A stretch of 64,000 bases of DNA from Vibrio japonicus (GTDB lineage Bacteria; Pseudomonadota; Gammaproteobacteria; Enterobacterales; Vibrionaceae). Position numbers and translations under genes: made by a program. Under the pieces are notes generated by a model that saw only the letters and a list, made by a program, of their open reading frames with translations, was not told the origin of the DNA and did not search any database. Shown here piece by piece: positions 16,853 to 27,437 of this stretch. The stretch lies in assembly GCF_024582835.1 (NCBI RefSeq), contig NZ_CP102097.1, forward strand, positions 868,001-932,000, in the 5' to 3' direction. Within the stretch, counting starts at the first letter, position 1. Each line of letters starts with the position of its first letter.

Positions 16853-16877
16853 AAAGAGCCGCGTGATGCGGCTCTTT
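16853..16877. terminator. Bidirectional rho-independent terminator
   Basis: AAAGAGCCGC at 16853-16862 and GCGGCTCTTT at 16868-16877 form a perfect 10-bp stem with a 5-base loop, and A and T runs lie on its two sides. It separates the PhzF-family gene from the convergent proVWX operon. Confidence 0.85.
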
Positions 16878-16905
16878 GAGTATTTATGGTTTGAAAATGC
16901 AGCAG

Positions 16906-17913
16906 TTACAGCGCGGCTTTTTTCGCTTCGGCAATCCAAGCGTCAAACTGTTTGCGGTTTGCTTTTACCCAGCCGTCAACGTGCGACTCAATGTCTGCCA
17001 TGCTGTTTTTGCCTTTGCTCATCATCATGTTTTGCGCACTGACATCGTTGATGTTGAGCTTGATGATTTCAAACAATTTTGCCGCTGCAGGGTTCTTCTC
17101 GGTGAACGCTTTGTTTGCCACAATGCGCATCGAGTTCATTTCAAAACCGTAGTTTTTGCCGTTTGCTAGCGTGGTGTCGACACCTTTACGCTCGCCAGGC
17201 AGTGCTGAGAACGGCACTTCTAGCCAGACAACATCTTTACCCGGAACAAGCACACCACTTACCCAGTAAGGTGTCCAAGTGAAGTACAGGATTGGGTCGC
17301 CTTTTTTGTAGCGCGAGATGGTATCGGCGATGATCGCCGCGTAATTACCTTGGTTGTGGTCAACCGTATCACGCAGGTTGTAAGCGGTCAGGTGTTCTTC
17401 TACGACCAGCTCACACCCCCAGCCTGGGTTACAACCGGTTAAGTCCGCTTTGCCGTCACCGTCCGCGTCAAACAGCTTCGCCACTTTTGGGTCTTTCAGT
17501 TGAGCGATATTGGTGATGCCATATTTCTCAGCGGTTTTCTTATCGATCAAGTAACCTTGCGCAGCGCCACTGACATACTGACCCTCACGGAAAAACTTGT
17601 CGTCGCCGCCAGATTGAGTGTACTTGTCGGCGTGAAGTGGGAACCAACCGACCGCTAGGAAGGTGGCGTCACCTTTGGCAATGGAGGTGTAACCAACGTT
17701 GTAGTCCACTTCTTTGGTTGGCTGCACGTCATAGCCTAGCTCTTCAAGTGCGCGGTTGACGATCAGTGTTTGGAAGGTCTCTTCTGCTACTGTTGACTGA
17801 ACAGGTTGAACCGTCACCCCTTCGCCCGGCAGCTTTTCAGCCCAAACGTTAGTGGATAGCGCAAGCGTTGAAACTGCGCCTACAGTGAATGCCTTCTTCC
17901 ATGCATTATTCAT
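16906..17913 (-). CDS. proX: Glycine betaine/proline ABC transporter, periplasmic binding protein
   Basis: This 335-residue protein has a signal peptide (residues 1-25, ending NVWA) and follows the E. coli ProX pattern. Examples are [56 protein letters not shown] and [25 protein letters not shown]. The aromatic residues in these segments form the betaine-binding cage in ProX. It overlaps proW by 8 bases and is the last gene of a proV-proW-proX operon that runs away from betI. It should bring in glycine betaine and proline betaine under osmotic stress. Confidence 0.93.
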   Translation of the reverse strand: MNNAWKKAFTVGAVSTLALSTNVWAEKLPGEGVTVQPVQSTVAEETFQTLIVNRALEELGYDVQPTKEVDYNVGYTSIAKGDATFLAVGWFPLHADKYTQSGGDDKFFREGQYVSGAAQGYLIDKKTAEKYGITNIAQLKDPKVAKLFDADGDGKADLTGCNPGWGCELVVEEHLTAYNLRDTVDHNQGNYAAIIADTISRYKKGDPILYFTWTPYWVSGVLVPGKDVVWLEVPFSALPGERKGVDTTLANGKNYGFEMNSMRIVANKAFTEKNPAAAKLFEIIKLNINDVSAQNMMMSKGKNSMADIESHVDGWVKANRKQFDAWIAEAKKAAL

Positions 17914-18988
17914 TGGTATTTCTCCTTAATGTAAGTTCCTGATTCTTACTTTTGCTGCGAAGTAACAGGCCGATAGGACCGGTGTGGTACCAACGGAGTT
18001 TGGTGTTACCTGCGTTTGTCCCTAATTCTTGTGTGATGCGGTCAAGCAAAATCGCGAGGATAACGATGCCGACGCCACCGACTGCCGCGAGGCCCATATC
18101 CAAACGACCGATGCCACGCAACACCATTTGGCCTAAACCACCCACCGCAATCATCGACGCGATCACCACCATCGACAGTGACAGCATGAGCGTTTGGTTA
18201 ACACCCGCCATAATGGTGGGCAGTGCGAGCGGCAGTTGAATGCGATACAGCATCTGTTTTTTGTTGGCACCGAATGAGTGACCAGCTTCGATCAGCTCTT
18301 CCGGAACTTGCTGAATCCCTAAAATGGTCAGACGGACGACGGGCGGCAGCGCAAAGATGATGGTCACCACGACGCCTGGCACGTTACCGATTCCAAACAG
18401 CATTACGATAGGGACGAGATAAACGAAGGCGGGTGTGGTTTGCATCGCGTCCAGTAGCGGCCTGACAAATCTCGCCGCGGTATCGCTTCTGGCGAGCCAT
18501 ATCCCCATTGGCAACCCAATCAGCAAGCAGAAAAACACCGAGGTCATGACCAAAGACAGAGTGGTCATGGCTTCAGACCACGCGCCAATCAGGCCAATAA
18601 ACACCAGTGAGACCACGGTAGCGAATCCGAGTCTTAAGCTCGAAAACTGCCACGCGAGCAAAAACAGAATCACCAGCATGAAAGGCGCAGGTGTCGAGAC
18701 CAAAGCGGTTTCAAATGAGCTAAGAATAAAGTCGATGGGAATGCGGATCGCCTGAAATAGCGGACGCCCGTGTTCGACCAGCCAGTTTAATCCGGTTTCA
18801 ACCCAAGAGTCGAAAGGCAGCACCGCGTTATCAAATGGGTGCAAAACATCGAATGGCTTTTCTGTCACCACTTCGGAGCTTAACCAGTCTGACGCGGCTG
18901 AGTCGCTGGAGGAGGCTTGACCCCATGGATCGCTCTGCTCAGTTGTCGACTGTGACCAAGGATCGTTGTTGGTTTGTTCTGATGACAT
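17906..18988 (-). CDS. proW: Glycine betaine/proline ABC transporter permease
   Basis: This 360-residue permease resembles E. coli ProW. It has a long soluble N-terminal region of about 95 residues rich in Ser, Gln and Asp ([22 protein letters not shown]), then about seven membrane segments. The conserved core includes [43 protein letters not shown] and the ATPase-contact loop. It lies 4 bases after proV and overlaps proX. Confidence 0.93.
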   Translation of the reverse strand: MSSEQTNNDPWSQSTTEQSDPWGQASSSDSAASDWLSSEVVTEKPFDVLHPFDNAVLPFDSWVETGLNWLVEHGRPLFQAIRIPIDFILSSFETALVSTPAPFMLVILFLLAWQFSSLRLGFATVVSLVFIGLIGAWSEAMTTLSLVMTSVFFCLLIGLPMGIWLARSDTAARFVRPLLDAMQTTPAFVYLVPIVMLFGIGNVPGVVVTIIFALPPVVRLTILGIQQVPEELIEAGHSFGANKKQMLYRIQLPLALPTIMAGVNQTLMLSLSMVVIASMIAVGGLGQMVLRGIGRLDMGLAAVGGVGIVILAILLDRITQELGTNAGNTKLRWYHTGPIGLLLRSKSKNQELTLRRNTNE

Positions 18989-18992
18989 GGTA

Positions 18993-20180
18993 CTAATCCT
19001 TATCTAGCGTTTGTAGCAAGCGTGATTTAGTGACAACACCGAAATAGTTGCCGTTGTCATCTACAACGGGCACCGAGTAAGGCACGCTCGCCACCACGCT
19101 TAAGATGTCGTTAATCGGCTGATCTGGTTTGAGCGTGAGGCCATCTTCCAATTGAGCGCTGGAAAGCGAGCGGCTTTCTTTGTTTGCCACGCGTAGCGAG
19201 TCGAGAGAAACGATGCCCGAGTAGCGGCTGGTTTTATCAACGACAATGCCGTAGTCACGGTCGCTATCGATCAGAATCTGCAGTGCCGACGCCGGACCAT
19301 CGTGCTCCGATTTTTTGAACACGGCCGCTGGCTTTTTCCGCGCAATGTCTTTGGCGGTCAGTACGCTGGCCACGTTCACGCCACGGAAAAAGGCGCGCAC
19401 ATAGTCGTTGGCTGGCTGGTTGAGAATTTCGTCTGGCGTGCCGACTTGGACAACTGAACCATTTTGCATGATCGCGATACGATCGCCGATGCGCATGGCT
19501 TCGTCCAAGTCGTGAGAGATAAATACGATGGTACGTTTGTCATCGTTTTGCAGGCGAATCAACTCGTCTTGCATTTCGGTTCGAATCAAAGGGTCAAGTG
19601 CGGAAAACGCCTCATCCATCAGCAAGATATCCGGGTCACACGCCAGCGCTCTGGCTAAGCCTACACGCTGCTTCATGCCGCCGGATAATTCATCCGGGAA
19701 TGATTCCGCGTAGGCATCCAAACCGACGCGCTCAAGTGCGGCTAATGCGCTGGTTTTGCGTGTGCCTGGGTCGATTCCCGCTAGCTCTAGGCCGAACGCT
19801 GCATTTTCAATCACCGTCATGTGCGGCATTAACGCAAAGTTTTGGAAAACCATAGAGATGTTGTTGCGGCGTACTTGGCGAAGCTCATCTTCCGAGATGT
19901 GTGCGATGTCTTTGCCTTTGAGAAAAACGTAGCCTTTGGAGGGTTCGATGAGTCGATTAAGGAGACGAACGAGAGTGGATTTACCGGAGCCAGACAGCCC
20001 CATAATAACGAAAATCTCGCCTTCTTGGATGGTAAGAGAGACATCGTTGACGCCTATGGTTGCTCCGGTTTTCTCAAACACGGCGTCTTTATCGGCGCCT
20101 TGATTGATCATCGAAAAGGCGCGTTCAGTCTCATCGCCAAACACTTTGTACAGTCCCTTAACTTCCAGTATGGGATCCAT
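18993..20180 (-). CDS. proV: Glycine betaine/proline ABC transporter ATPase with CBS domains
   Basis: This 395-residue ATPase has Walker [10 protein letters not shown] near residue 66, signature [15 protein letters not shown], Walker [15 protein letters not shown], and two C-terminal CBS-type repeats (about residues 280-395). CBS repeats in this family sense ionic strength or nucleotides. It is the first gene of proVWX and starts 382 bases from the divergent betI gene. In the shared intergenic region there is a BetI-like half-site close to its start. Confidence 0.93.
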   Translation of the reverse strand: MDPILEVKGLYKVFGDETERAFSMINQGADKDAVFEKTGATIGVNDVSLTIQEGEIFVIMGLSGSGKSTLVRLLNRLIEPSKGYVFLKGKDIAHISEDELRQVRRNNISMVFQNFALMPHMTVIENAAFGLELAGIDPGTRKTSALAALERVGLDAYAESFPDELSGGMKQRVGLARALACDPDILLMDEAFSALDPLIRTEMQDELIRLQNDDKRTIVFISHDLDEAMRIGDRIAIMQNGSVVQVGTPDEILNQPANDYVRAFFRGVNVASVLTAKDIARKKPAAVFKKSEHDGPASALQILIDSDRDYGIVVDKTSRYSGIVSLDSLRVANKESRSLSSAQLEDGLTLKPDQPINDILSVVASVPYSVPVVDDNGNYFGVVTKSRLLQTLDKD

Positions 20181-20562
20181 GTTGTTAGTCCTTTTTGGAT
20201 ATGCTTTGTTGGTTAACGTTTAGTACTCTAAATAAATAATTGATATTTTTCAATGAATGATGTTCTGTAAGATGTGTTTCATTCATTTTCTGTGTTTTTC
20301 TTTCTTCAAAATCCTCATTGTTTATATTAAATAAGTTACTGTTTTTAATGATAAAGATAAGTGGTGTTTTTTGTACTATCCCTCTGTTAACTTTTATTTT
20401 CGCGATTGTAAGCCGATCTTTTACGCACTCCAATGTCACACTTTTTCGTTAGAGTTCTTTTGTAAAATTTGTTGTAAATGGAAAAATAATTTGAGTACGA
20501 ACTAATTTTCAGGCATTTTATATTTAACTAAACGTTCAATTAAAAATAAAAAAGGACGAAAA
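20181..20562. promoter_or_regulatory. Divergent proV/betI control region
   Basis: This AT-rich 382-base stretch holds no gene. It contains AACGTTTAGT at 20215-20224, whose reverse complement ACTAAACGTT recurs at 20527-20536 in the betI-side operator. It also contains ATTGA at 20239-20243 with TCAAT at 20250-20254, which loosely resembles a LuxR/HapR half-site. A 9-bp inverted repeat follows: AATGAATGA at 20252-20260 with TCATTCATT at 20279-20287. These signals suggest joint control of betaine import and betaine synthesis. Confidence 0.55.
20523..20544. promoter_or_regulatory. Putative BetI operator
   Basis: A 22-base near-palindrome ends 18 bases before betI. Its left half is TTTAACTAAAC and its right half is GTTCAATTAAA, which pair at 9 of 11 positions around a central AACGTT. 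BetI sites of E. coli and V. harveyi have a TTGAACGTTCAA-like core, which this matches in the right half. BetI would repress here until choline is present. Confidence 0.6.
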
Positions 20563-21159
20563 ATGCCTAAAGTTGGGATGCCAAAAATACGCAAACCGCA
20601 GCTTGTGCAAGCCACAATGACGGTCATTGATCGTGTGGGTTTACACGCGGCGAGCATTTCTTTGATCAGTAAAGAGGCTGGGGTATCTACGGGGATCATT
20701 AACCATTACTTTGGCGGTAAGCATGGTCTGTTGGAAGAAACGATGCGTGAGATCTTGCGTCAGTTGTCTGAAACCATCACTGGCCGTTTACGCGAACTCC
20801 CAGCAGATGCACATAAGCAACGAATTAACGCCATTATTGACGGCAACTTTGTCGGTTTTCAGGCAGAGAACAAGGTGGCAAAAACTTGGCTCGCCTTCTG
20901 GTCGTACTCGATGCACGACCAACAACTTAAGCGATTGCAACGCGTCAACGAACGTCGTTTGCTTTCTCACTTGCTTATTGAACTCAAAGCACTTTTTGCC
21001 AAAGAGCAGGCCGAAGTGGTCGCTCATGGTATCGCGTCTTTGATTGACGGTATCTGGCTTCGCGGGACGCTCAACCCCGACGGGATCGATGCCGAAAAAG
21101 CGCGCACCATCATTAACGATTATCTGGATAAACAACTTACGTTTTATTCGCAAAAATAA
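20563..21159 (+). CDS. betI: Choline-responsive repressor BetI (TetR family)
   Basis: This 198-residue TetR-family repressor has the N-terminus [19 protein letters not shown] and the [34 protein letters not shown]. These match E. coli BetI almost residue for residue in pattern. AAGGACG precedes ATG 20563. It heads the betI-betB-betA-choXWV operon, and betB follows after 21 bases. A BetI-like palindrome lies just upstream, consistent with autorepression relieved by choline. In V. harveyi the equivalent operon is also controlled by the quorum regulator LuxR. Confidence 0.95.
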   Translation: MPKVGMPKIRKPQLVQATMTVIDRVGLHAASISLISKEAGVSTGIINHYFGGKHGLLEETMREILRQLSETITGRLRELPADAHKQRINAIIDGNFVGFQAENKVAKTWLAFWSYSMHDQQLKRLQRVNERRLLSHLLIELKALFAKEQAEVVAHGIASLIDGIWLRGTLNPDGIDAEKARTIINDYLDKQLTFYSQK

Positions 21160-21180
21160 ACATAAAGTCAGCATCTTCAT

Positions 21181-22641
21181 ATGAAACTAAAATCATTATT
21201 TATCAACGGTAAAGCTTGCTCGGCCAGCTCTGAAGAAAGTTTTACCACTTACAATCCGGCCAACGGTGAACCGCTTGCTGAAATCGGCCAAGCGAGCGAG
21301 AGCGACGTCCAAGCAGCGATCGATTCAGCCAAGCAAGGTTTTGCCATTTGGTCAGCCATGACGCCAATCGAGCGCAGTCGCATTTTGCTCAAAGCTGTCG
21401 CTATTTTGCGCGAACGCAATGACGAGCTCGCCAAGCTGGAAGTCGCCGATACGGGTAAACCACTGCAAGAGGCGCTCGAAGTCGACATCGTAACTGGCGC
21501 AGACGTAATCGAGTATTACGCAGGGGTGGTCCCGGCGATGCAGGGCGAGCAACAGCCACTTGGCCAATCGCAGTTTTTCTACACCCGACGTGAACCATTA
21601 GGCATTTGTGCCGGCATCGGTGCATGGAACTACCCAATTCAAATCGCGATGTGGAAATCGGCACCGGCACTCGCTGCGGGGAATGCGATGATCTTCAAGC
21701 CATCAGAAGAAACGCCGCTAACCGCGTTGAAACTAGCAGAAATTTTTAGCGAAGCGGGGCTTCCTGATGGTGTATTTAACGTAGTTCAAGGTGACCACCG
21801 AGTCGGGCAAATGCTCACGGCGCATCCGGATATTGCCAAAGTGTCGTTCACTGGTGAATCGGGTACCGGCAAGTTGGTTATGGCGGACAGCGCTAAAACG
21901 CTCAAAGATGTGACGATGGAGCTGGGCGGAAAGTCTCCGATGATCGTGTTTGATGATGCCAAGCTCGACGATGCGGTCTCTGCGGCGATGGTCGCAAACT
22001 TCTATACCCAAGGCGAAGTGTGTACCAACGGCACACGTGTATTTGTCCACGAGTCGATTTACGATCAGTTTGTTGCTCAGCTTAAACAGCGCACCGAGAA
22101 ACTGGTGGTCGGCGACCCAATGGACCTGCAAACACAAGTTGGTGCACTGATTTCCACTGATCACATGCACAAGGTATTGGACGCTATCGAACAAGGTAAA
22201 GCCAGTGGCGCGACGTTGCTGACTGGCGGCTACCGAGTGACGGAAAATGGCCTAGACAAAGGCAACTTTGTTGCGCCAACCGTGTTTGTTGACTGTGATG
22301 ATTCAATGCCGCACGTGCAGCAAGAAATCTTTGGTCCGGTGATGTCGGTGCTGAAGTTCTCTGACGAGCAAGAGGTTGTCCAACGTGCTAATGCGACCGA
22401 TTACGGCCTCGCCGCGGGCATTTTTACACAAAACTTGTCACGTGCACACCGCGTTATTCATCAGCTCGAAGCCGGCATTTGCTGGGTAAATACTTGGGGT
22501 GACTCGCCGGCAGAGATGCCAGTCGGCGGCTACAAGCACTCTGGTGTTGGGCGTGAAAACGGCCCAGAAACCCTGCGTCATTACACACAAACCAAGAGTG
22601 TACTGGTAGAGCTTGGCGATTTCGCCAGTCCTTACGCTTAA
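21181..22641 (+). CDS. betB: Betaine aldehyde dehydrogenase
   Basis: This 486-residue NAD(P)-dependent aldehyde dehydrogenase has the catalytic Glu in ELGGKSP (residue 247) and the nucleophile Cys281 in [10 protein letters not shown]. The nucleotide-binding region lies around [30 protein letters not shown]. It oxidises betaine aldehyde to glycine betaine, the second step from choline. Length and motifs match BetB. No strong ribosome site is seen before ATG 21181. Coupling to betI is likely. Confidence 0.95.
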   Translation: MKLKSLFINGKACSASSEESFTTYNPANGEPLAEIGQASESDVQAAIDSAKQGFAIWSAMTPIERSRILLKAVAILRERNDELAKLEVADTGKPLQEALEVDIVTGADVIEYYAGVVPAMQGEQQPLGQSQFFYTRREPLGICAGIGAWNYPIQIAMWKSAPALAAGNAMIFKPSEETPLTALKLAEIFSEAGLPDGVFNVVQGDHRVGQMLTAHPDIAKVSFTGESGTGKLVMADSAKTLKDVTMELGGKSPMIVFDDAKLDDAVSAAMVANFYTQGEVCTNGTRVFVHESIYDQFVAQLKQRTEKLVVGDPMDLQTQVGALISTDHMHKVLDAIEQGKASGATLLTGGYRVTENGLDKGNFVAPTVFVDCDDSMPHVQQEIFGPVMSVLKFSDEQEVVQRANATDYGLAAGIFTQNLSRAHRVIHQLEAGICWVNTWGDSPAEMPVGGYKHSGVGRENGPETLRHYTQTKSVLVELGDFASPYA

Positions 22642-22666
22642 ACGCTAACCTCAACGGAGACAACAA

Positions 22667-24358
22667 ATGCAACAACGCTACGATTACATTATCGTCGGCG
22701 CGGGTTCGGCCGGCTGTGTGTTGGCGGACAGGCTGACAGAAAGCGGAGAAAATCAGGTACTGCTACTCGAAGCCGGTGGTACTGATAAAAGTATTTTCAT
22801 CCAGATGCCGACCGCGCTTTCATACCCGATGAATACCGAAAAATACGCTTGGCAATTTGAAACCGAGCAAGAAAAAGGCCTCGACGGACGTCAGCTACAT
22901 TGCCCACGCGGTAAAGTGCTCGGTGGCAGTTCGTCGATCAATGGCATGGTGTATGTTCGCGGTCATGCGTGTGACTTTGATGAATGGGAAGAGCACGGAG
23001 CGAAAGGCTGGAACTACCAAGCGTGTCTACCGTATTTTCGCCGAGCGGAGTCATGGCAAGGCGGGGAGGACGAATACCGTGGTGGCGAAGGCCCGCTAGG
23101 TACTTGCAACGGTAACGATATGGCGCTCAACCCACTTTACCAAGCGTTTATCGACGCAGGTCAGCAAGCCGGTTACCCGCAAACGGACGACTACAACGGT
23201 TATCAGCAAGAAGGCTTTGGCCCGATGCACATGACCGTCGACAAAGGTGTACGCGCTTCGACCTCTAACGCGTACTTAAGGCGTGCACTCAAGCGTTCGA
23301 ACTTGACGCTCGTTAAAGGTGTGGTCGCGCGCAAAGTGCTGCTTGACGGTAAGAAGGCCGTTGGCATTGAGTTTGAAAAGCGCGGCAACGTACAGCAGTG
23401 CTACGCGGCAAAAGAAGTGATCTCATCAGCGGGTTCTATTGGCTCGGTGCAACTGCTGCAACTGTCAGGTATCGGACCCAAAGCAGTACTGGAAAAGGCC
23501 GGAGTTGAAGTCGAACACGATCTGCCGGGTGTGGGTGAAAACCTGCAAGACCACCTTGAAGTCTACTTCCAGTATCACTGTAAACAGCCGATCACGCTGA
23601 ACAGTAAGTTAGGTCTAGTGAGCAAAGGGTTGATTGGCACTCAATGGATCCTGACTCGCAAAGGTCTCGGCGCAACCAACCATTTTGAATCGTGTGCGTT
23701 TATCCGCTCTCGCAAAGGTCTTAAGTGGCCGAATATTCAATATCATTTCTTACCAGCCGCGATGCGTTATGACGGACAAGCCGCGTTTGACGGACATGGA
23801 TTTCAAGTCCACGTTGGGCCGAACAAGCCGGAAAGTCGCGGCACGGTTGCGATTACTTCGGCAAATCCACACGACAAGCCACGTATCGAATTCAACTACA
23901 TCTCTACCGAACAAGACCGCCAAGACTGGCGTGACTGTATTCGTCTGACGCGCGAAATCTTAATGCAGCCAGCAATGGATGAGTATCGCGGTGAAGAGAT
24001 CCAACCGGGTATGGATATTCAGAGTGATGAAGCTATCGATGAGTGGGTCAAAGAGAACGTCGAAAGTGCTTATCACCCTTCTTGCAGCTGCAAAATAGGC
24101 GCTGAAGATGACCCGATGGCGGTTCTGGATGAAATGTGCCGAGTACGCGGTATCCAAGGCCTACGAGTGGTGGACTCATCGATCTTCCCAACGATTCCAA
24201 ACGGCAACCTCAATGCGCCAACCATTATGGTCGCCGAGCGAGCGACGGACATGATTCTCAATAAAGCGCCGCTGCCAACACAAGATCTACCAGTGTGGAT
24301 AGCCCCGCAGTGGCAGGAAAAACAACGAATTAATTCACCAAAAAGAAAATTGGGCTAA
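22667..24358 (+). CDS. betA: Choline dehydrogenase
   Basis: This 563-residue GMC-family flavoprotein has the FAD-binding GAGSAG at residues 11-16, the GMC signature [21 protein letters not shown], and active-site [12 protein letters not shown]. The C-terminal flavin contact is [15 protein letters not shown]. It oxidises choline to betaine aldehyde at the membrane using the respiratory chain. It is the third gene of the bet operon, preceded by a good ribosome site (ACGGAGAC), and is followed 36 bases later by choX. Confidence 0.95.
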   Translation: MQQRYDYIIVGAGSAGCVLADRLTESGENQVLLLEAGGTDKSIFIQMPTALSYPMNTEKYAWQFETEQEKGLDGRQLHCPRGKVLGGSSSINGMVYVRGHACDFDEWEEHGAKGWNYQACLPYFRRAESWQGGEDEYRGGEGPLGTCNGNDMALNPLYQAFIDAGQQAGYPQTDDYNGYQQEGFGPMHMTVDKGVRASTSNAYLRRALKRSNLTLVKGVVARKVLLDGKKAVGIEFEKRGNVQQCYAAKEVISSAGSIGSVQLLQLSGIGPKAVLEKAGVEVEHDLPGVGENLQDHLEVYFQYHCKQPITLNSKLGLVSKGLIGTQWILTRKGLGATNHFESCAFIRSRKGLKWPNIQYHFLPAAMRYDGQAAFDGHGFQVHVGPNKPESRGTVAITSANPHDKPRIEFNYISTEQDRQDWRDCIRLTREILMQPAMDEYRGEEIQPGMDIQSDEAIDEWVKENVESAYHPSCSCKIGAEDDPMAVLDEMCRVRGIQGLRVVDSSIFPTIPNGNLNAPTIMVAERATDMILNKAPLPTQDLPVWIAPQWQEKQRINSPKRKLG

Positions 24359-24394
24359 GCCCCCAAAGTCAGTAATTAATATAAGGAAATTCAT

Positions 24395-25333
24395 ATGTCT
24401 ATGAAGACAAAAATGCTCTCAACTCTCGCGCTAAGTACCTTAGCGATGAACGCTTATGCTAACCAATGTGAGACCGTGCGTTTCGCTGATGTCGGTTGGA
24501 CCGACATCACCGCGACCACAGCGGTAACAAGCGAGCTACTGAAAGGTATGGGTTACACAACCAAAACCGACCTGCTTTCTGTGCCAGTGACGTACTCGTC
24601 GATGGCGAACGGTGATATCGATATCTTCCTTGGCAACTGGATGCCAACAATGGAGGGAGATATCGCTAAATACCGTGAAGCGGGAACGGTTGAAACCGTG
24701 CGCGCTAACCTCGAAGGGGCTAAGTACACACTAGCTGTACCGAAGTACGTTTACGAAGCTGGGGTGAAGAGCTTCTCTGACTTGGCGAAACACGCGGACA
24801 AGTTCCGCGACCGTATTTACGGCATCGAGCCAGGTAATGATGGTAACCGCTTGATCCAATCGATGATCGACGAAAACGCCTTTGATCTTAAAAATTTTAG
24901 CCTTGTTGAATCGAGTGAAGCGGGCATGGTTTCTCAAGTATCACGTGCCGCGCGTCGAAATCAGTGGATTGTCTACCTAGGTTGGGCGCCGCATCCGATG
25001 AACAGCAACATCGAAATGGAGTACCTCGACGGTGGTGACGACTATTTCGGTCCTAACTATGGCGGCGCGAACGTGTACACCAACGTACGTGCTGACTACC
25101 TCAACCAATGTCAGAACGTAGGTCAGTTGCTGAAGAATCTCGAGTTCAGCCTAGAGATGGAAAACGAGTTGATGGAAGCGATCCTCAACCAGAAAGTGAA
25201 GCCAGTGAAAGCCGCTCAGCAATGGCTGAAAGAGAATCCAGAGCAAATCGAACCTTGGCTGAAAGGCGTCACAACGCTTGCGGGTGAAGATGCGGCTCAA
25301 GCAGTAACGAACTATATCAACTCAAAAGCGTAA
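24395..25333 (+). CDS. choX: Choline ABC transporter, periplasmic binding protein
   Basis: This 312-residue protein has a signal peptide (about residues 1-22, ending NAYA). The mature part, CETVRFADVGWTDITATTAVTSELLKGMGY, with GNWMPTMEGDIAKY and YLGWAPHPMN, follows the ChoX/OpuAC pattern for choline-binding proteins. It differs clearly from the ProX-type protein at 16906-17913. It is cotranscribed with betIBA, so choline is the likely ligand. Many Vibrio annotations call the set proXWV. A strong stem-loop follows before choW. Confidence 0.88.
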   Translation: MSMKTKMLSTLALSTLAMNAYANQCETVRFADVGWTDITATTAVTSELLKGMGYTTKTDLLSVPVTYSSMANGDIDIFLGNWMPTMEGDIAKYREAGTVETVRANLEGAKYTLAVPKYVYEAGVKSFSDLAKHADKFRDRIYGIEPGNDGNRLIQSMIDENAFDLKNFSLVESSEAGMVSQVSRAARRNQWIVYLGWAPHPMNSNIEMEYLDGGDDYFGPNYGGANVYTNVRADYLNQCQNVGQLLKNLEFSLEMENELMEAILNQKVKPVKAAQQWLKENPEQIEPWLKGVTTLAGEDAAQAVTNYINSKA

Positions 25334-25339
25334 TTTAAC

Positions 25340-25364
25340 TGGGCGAGCGATTTTGGCTCGCCCA
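25340..25364 (+). other. Intra-operon stem-loop after choX
   Basis: TGGGCGAGC at 25340-25348 pairs perfectly with GCTCGCCCA at 25356-25364. There is no T-run. It sits between choX and choW and probably protects the choX mRNA end, raising the amount of binding protein over permease. Confidence 0.6.
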
Positions 25365-25382
25365 ACAAAATAAAGGTGTATT

Positions 25383-26225
25383 GTGAATTTTATTACAGAC
25401 AACAAAATCCCCTTAGGTCAATGGATGGAAACGGGCGTAGATTGGTTGACGACCAATGCGTCTGGCCTGTTTGACGCGATTTCCATTTTTCTCGAAACCA
25501 TCATTCTTTTTGTTGTAGATATTTTTAAGTGGATGCCGCCAGCTGCGCCTATCGTACTGACGGCTGCGATCGCATGGTATTTGCACCGTAGCGTGCCACT
25601 GGTGCTGTTTATTGTCGCGGCGCTACTGACCATTTTGAACCTTGGATACTGGCAAGAAATGCTGGAAACCTTTGTCTTAGTCTTTGCGGCGACAACGATT
25701 TCCGTATTAATTGGTGTTCCTCTTGGCATTATGGCGGCGCATCGTCCTTGGTTATATACGCTGCTCAGACCAATTCTCGATTTGATGCAGACGGTGCCGA
25801 CTTTTGTTTACCTGATCCCGACACTGGTTCTGTTTGGTTTGGGTATCGTTCCGGGGCTTATCTCGACCATCATTTTCGCCATCGCGGCGCCAATCCGTTT
25901 AACCTATCTCGGGATCACCAAAGTGCCTGAAGAGCTGATTGAAGCGGGTAAAGCGTTCGGTGCCAACCGTATGAAGCTGCTATTCAAAGTTGAGCTTCCT
26001 GCTGCGATGCCAAGCATTATGGCGGGGGTGACTCAGTGCATTATGTTGTCACTGTCGATGGTGGTCATTGCTGCGCTTGTTGGCGCGGATGGTTTAGGTA
26101 AACCCGTCGTTCGAGCGCTCAACACGGTGAACATTTCGCAAGGCTTTGAAGCCGGACTGGCGATTGTACTTGTCGCGATCATTCTCGACCGCCTATGTAA
26201 AACACCTAACCAGAAGGAAGCATAA
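25383..26225 (+). CDS. choW: Choline ABC transporter permease
   Basis: This 280-residue permease has about six membrane segments and the conserved region [51 protein letters not shown], which includes the ATPase-contact loop. It lacks the long soluble N-terminus of the ProW-type protein at 17906. It starts with GTG 25383 behind AAAGGTG and ends 2 bases before choV. Confidence 0.9.
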   Translation: MNFITDNKIPLGQWMETGVDWLTTNASGLFDAISIFLETIILFVVDIFKWMPPAAPIVLTAAIAWYLHRSVPLVLFIVAALLTILNLGYWQEMLETFVLVFAATTISVLIGVPLGIMAAHRPWLYTLLRPILDLMQTVPTFVYLIPTLVLFGLGIVPGLISTIIFAIAAPIRLTYLGITKVPEELIEAGKAFGANRMKLLFKVELPAAMPSIMAGVTQCIMLSLSMVVIAALVGADGLGKPVVRALNTVNISQGFEAGLAIVLVAIILDRLCKTPNQKEA

Positions 26226-26227
26226 TC

Positions 26228-27415
26228 ATGGACGCAATTACGATTAAAAACCTTGATGTGGTATTTGGTGATCAGCAACAGAAAGCGTTGGAGTTACTCG
26301 ACCAAGGCAAAGCCCGTCAGGAGATCATCGATCAAACTGGTCAAGTCGTTGGTGTGGATAACGTCAGCATGAGCGTTAAAGAGGGCGAAATCTGTGTCTT
26401 GATGGGGCTCTCTGGCTCGGGTAAATCCAGTTTGCTAAGGGCGGTGAATGGTTTGAATGCTATCTCGCGCGGCGCACTGGAAATCAAAGATGGTGAGCAG
26501 AAAGTTGACCTAGCGAATTGTGACGAATCCACATTGCGTCATCTGCGTACTCACCGCATTTCAATGGTGTTCCAGAAGTTCGCTCTAATGCCTTGGTTGA
26601 GCGTGCTCGATAACGTCGCATTTGGCCTAGAGATGCAAGGTATGCCTAAAGCGGAACGCAGAGAGAAAGCCAAGCAGCAGCTTGGTATGGTTGGGTTGAC
26701 TGAATGGGCGGATAAGTTTCCACACGAGCTTTCAGGAGGTATGCAGCAACGTGTCGGCCTAGCACGCGCTTTTGCCATGGATACCGATATCTTGCTGATG
26801 GATGAACCCTTTTCCGCGCTTGACCCGCTGATTCGCGCACAGTTGCAAGATGAGCTGATCGCGCTGCAAGAAAAGCTCAATAAGACCATCTTATTTGTCA
26901 GCCATGACCTCGATGAAGCGCTGAAAATAGGCAACAATATTGCGATTATGGAGTCGGGGAAACTCATCCAGCACGGTAAGCCAGAGCAGATCGTGTTGCA
27001 GCCAGAAACCGAATACGTTCGTGATTTTGTCGCGCACACCAATCCATTGAATGTGTTAAAAGGACGCTCGTTAATGCAACCAGTGGGCGAACTAAAGCAG
27101 CAGCAAGATAAACTTGAAGTCTGCTCGGCTAAGCAAGTATGGGTAGAGCAAACTCCCGCGAGTGTTCAGCTTGTGGAAAGCAAAAACCTTAAGTTGATTG
27201 AATGGCAGCAAGGTCAGTTTGATATTGATCAGGTGGACCAAAATACCATCGTAGTGGCTAGCCCAGAGATTGGTATGAGAGAAGCGATTGAGCTTAAGCA
27301 GCGTAGTGGTCAACCAATACTGCTGGTCGAGAATGGTAAGCTGGTGGGCGTGCTCAACGACAGCAACTTCTATGACGCGTTGCTAGGCAATTATAACGCT
27401 CCACAAGCGGCGTAG
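26228..27415 (+). CDS. choV: Choline ABC transporter ATPase
   Basis: This 395-residue ATPase has Walker [10 protein letters not shown] near residue 60, signature [15 protein letters not shown], and Walker B ILLMDEPFSALDPL. Its C-terminal part is less CBS-like than in ProV, which fits ChoV-type ATPases. It is the last gene of the betIBA-choXWV operon. A stem-loop (CGCTCC 27397-27402 with GGAGCG 27421-27426, with further pairing inside) spans its stop codon. Confidence 0.9.
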   Translation: MDAITIKNLDVVFGDQQQKALELLDQGKARQEIIDQTGQVVGVDNVSMSVKEGEICVLMGLSGSGKSSLLRAVNGLNAISRGALEIKDGEQKVDLANCDESTLRHLRTHRISMVFQKFALMPWLSVLDNVAFGLEMQGMPKAERREKAKQQLGMVGLTEWADKFPHELSGGMQQRVGLARAFAMDTDILLMDEPFSALDPLIRAQLQDELIALQEKLNKTILFVSHDLDEALKIGNNIAIMESGKLIQHGKPEQIVLQPETEYVRDFVAHTNPLNVLKGRSLMQPVGELKQQQDKLEVCSAKQVWVEQTPASVQLVESKNLKLIEWQQGQFDIDQVDQNTIVVASPEIGMREAIELKQRSGQPILLVENGKLVGVLNDSNFYDALLGNYNAPQAA

Positions 27416-27437
27416 CTTGCGGAGCGGTTCAGTAGTC

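Noticed and set aside
20185..20439. 84-codon minus-strand frame upstream of proV
   Set aside because: It lies in the AT-rich divergent control region, has Asn/Ile/Lys-rich low-information sequence, and would run into proV without a ribosome site.
26551..27042. 163-codon minus-strand frame inside choV
   Set aside because: Antisense to a clear ABC ATPase, with Ser- and Cys-rich composition typical of shadow frames.
27397..27426. Stem-loop over the choV stop codon as a rho-independent terminator
   Set aside because: The pairing is good, but no T-run follows on either strand and the stem includes coding sequence. I mention it with choV but do not call it a terminator.
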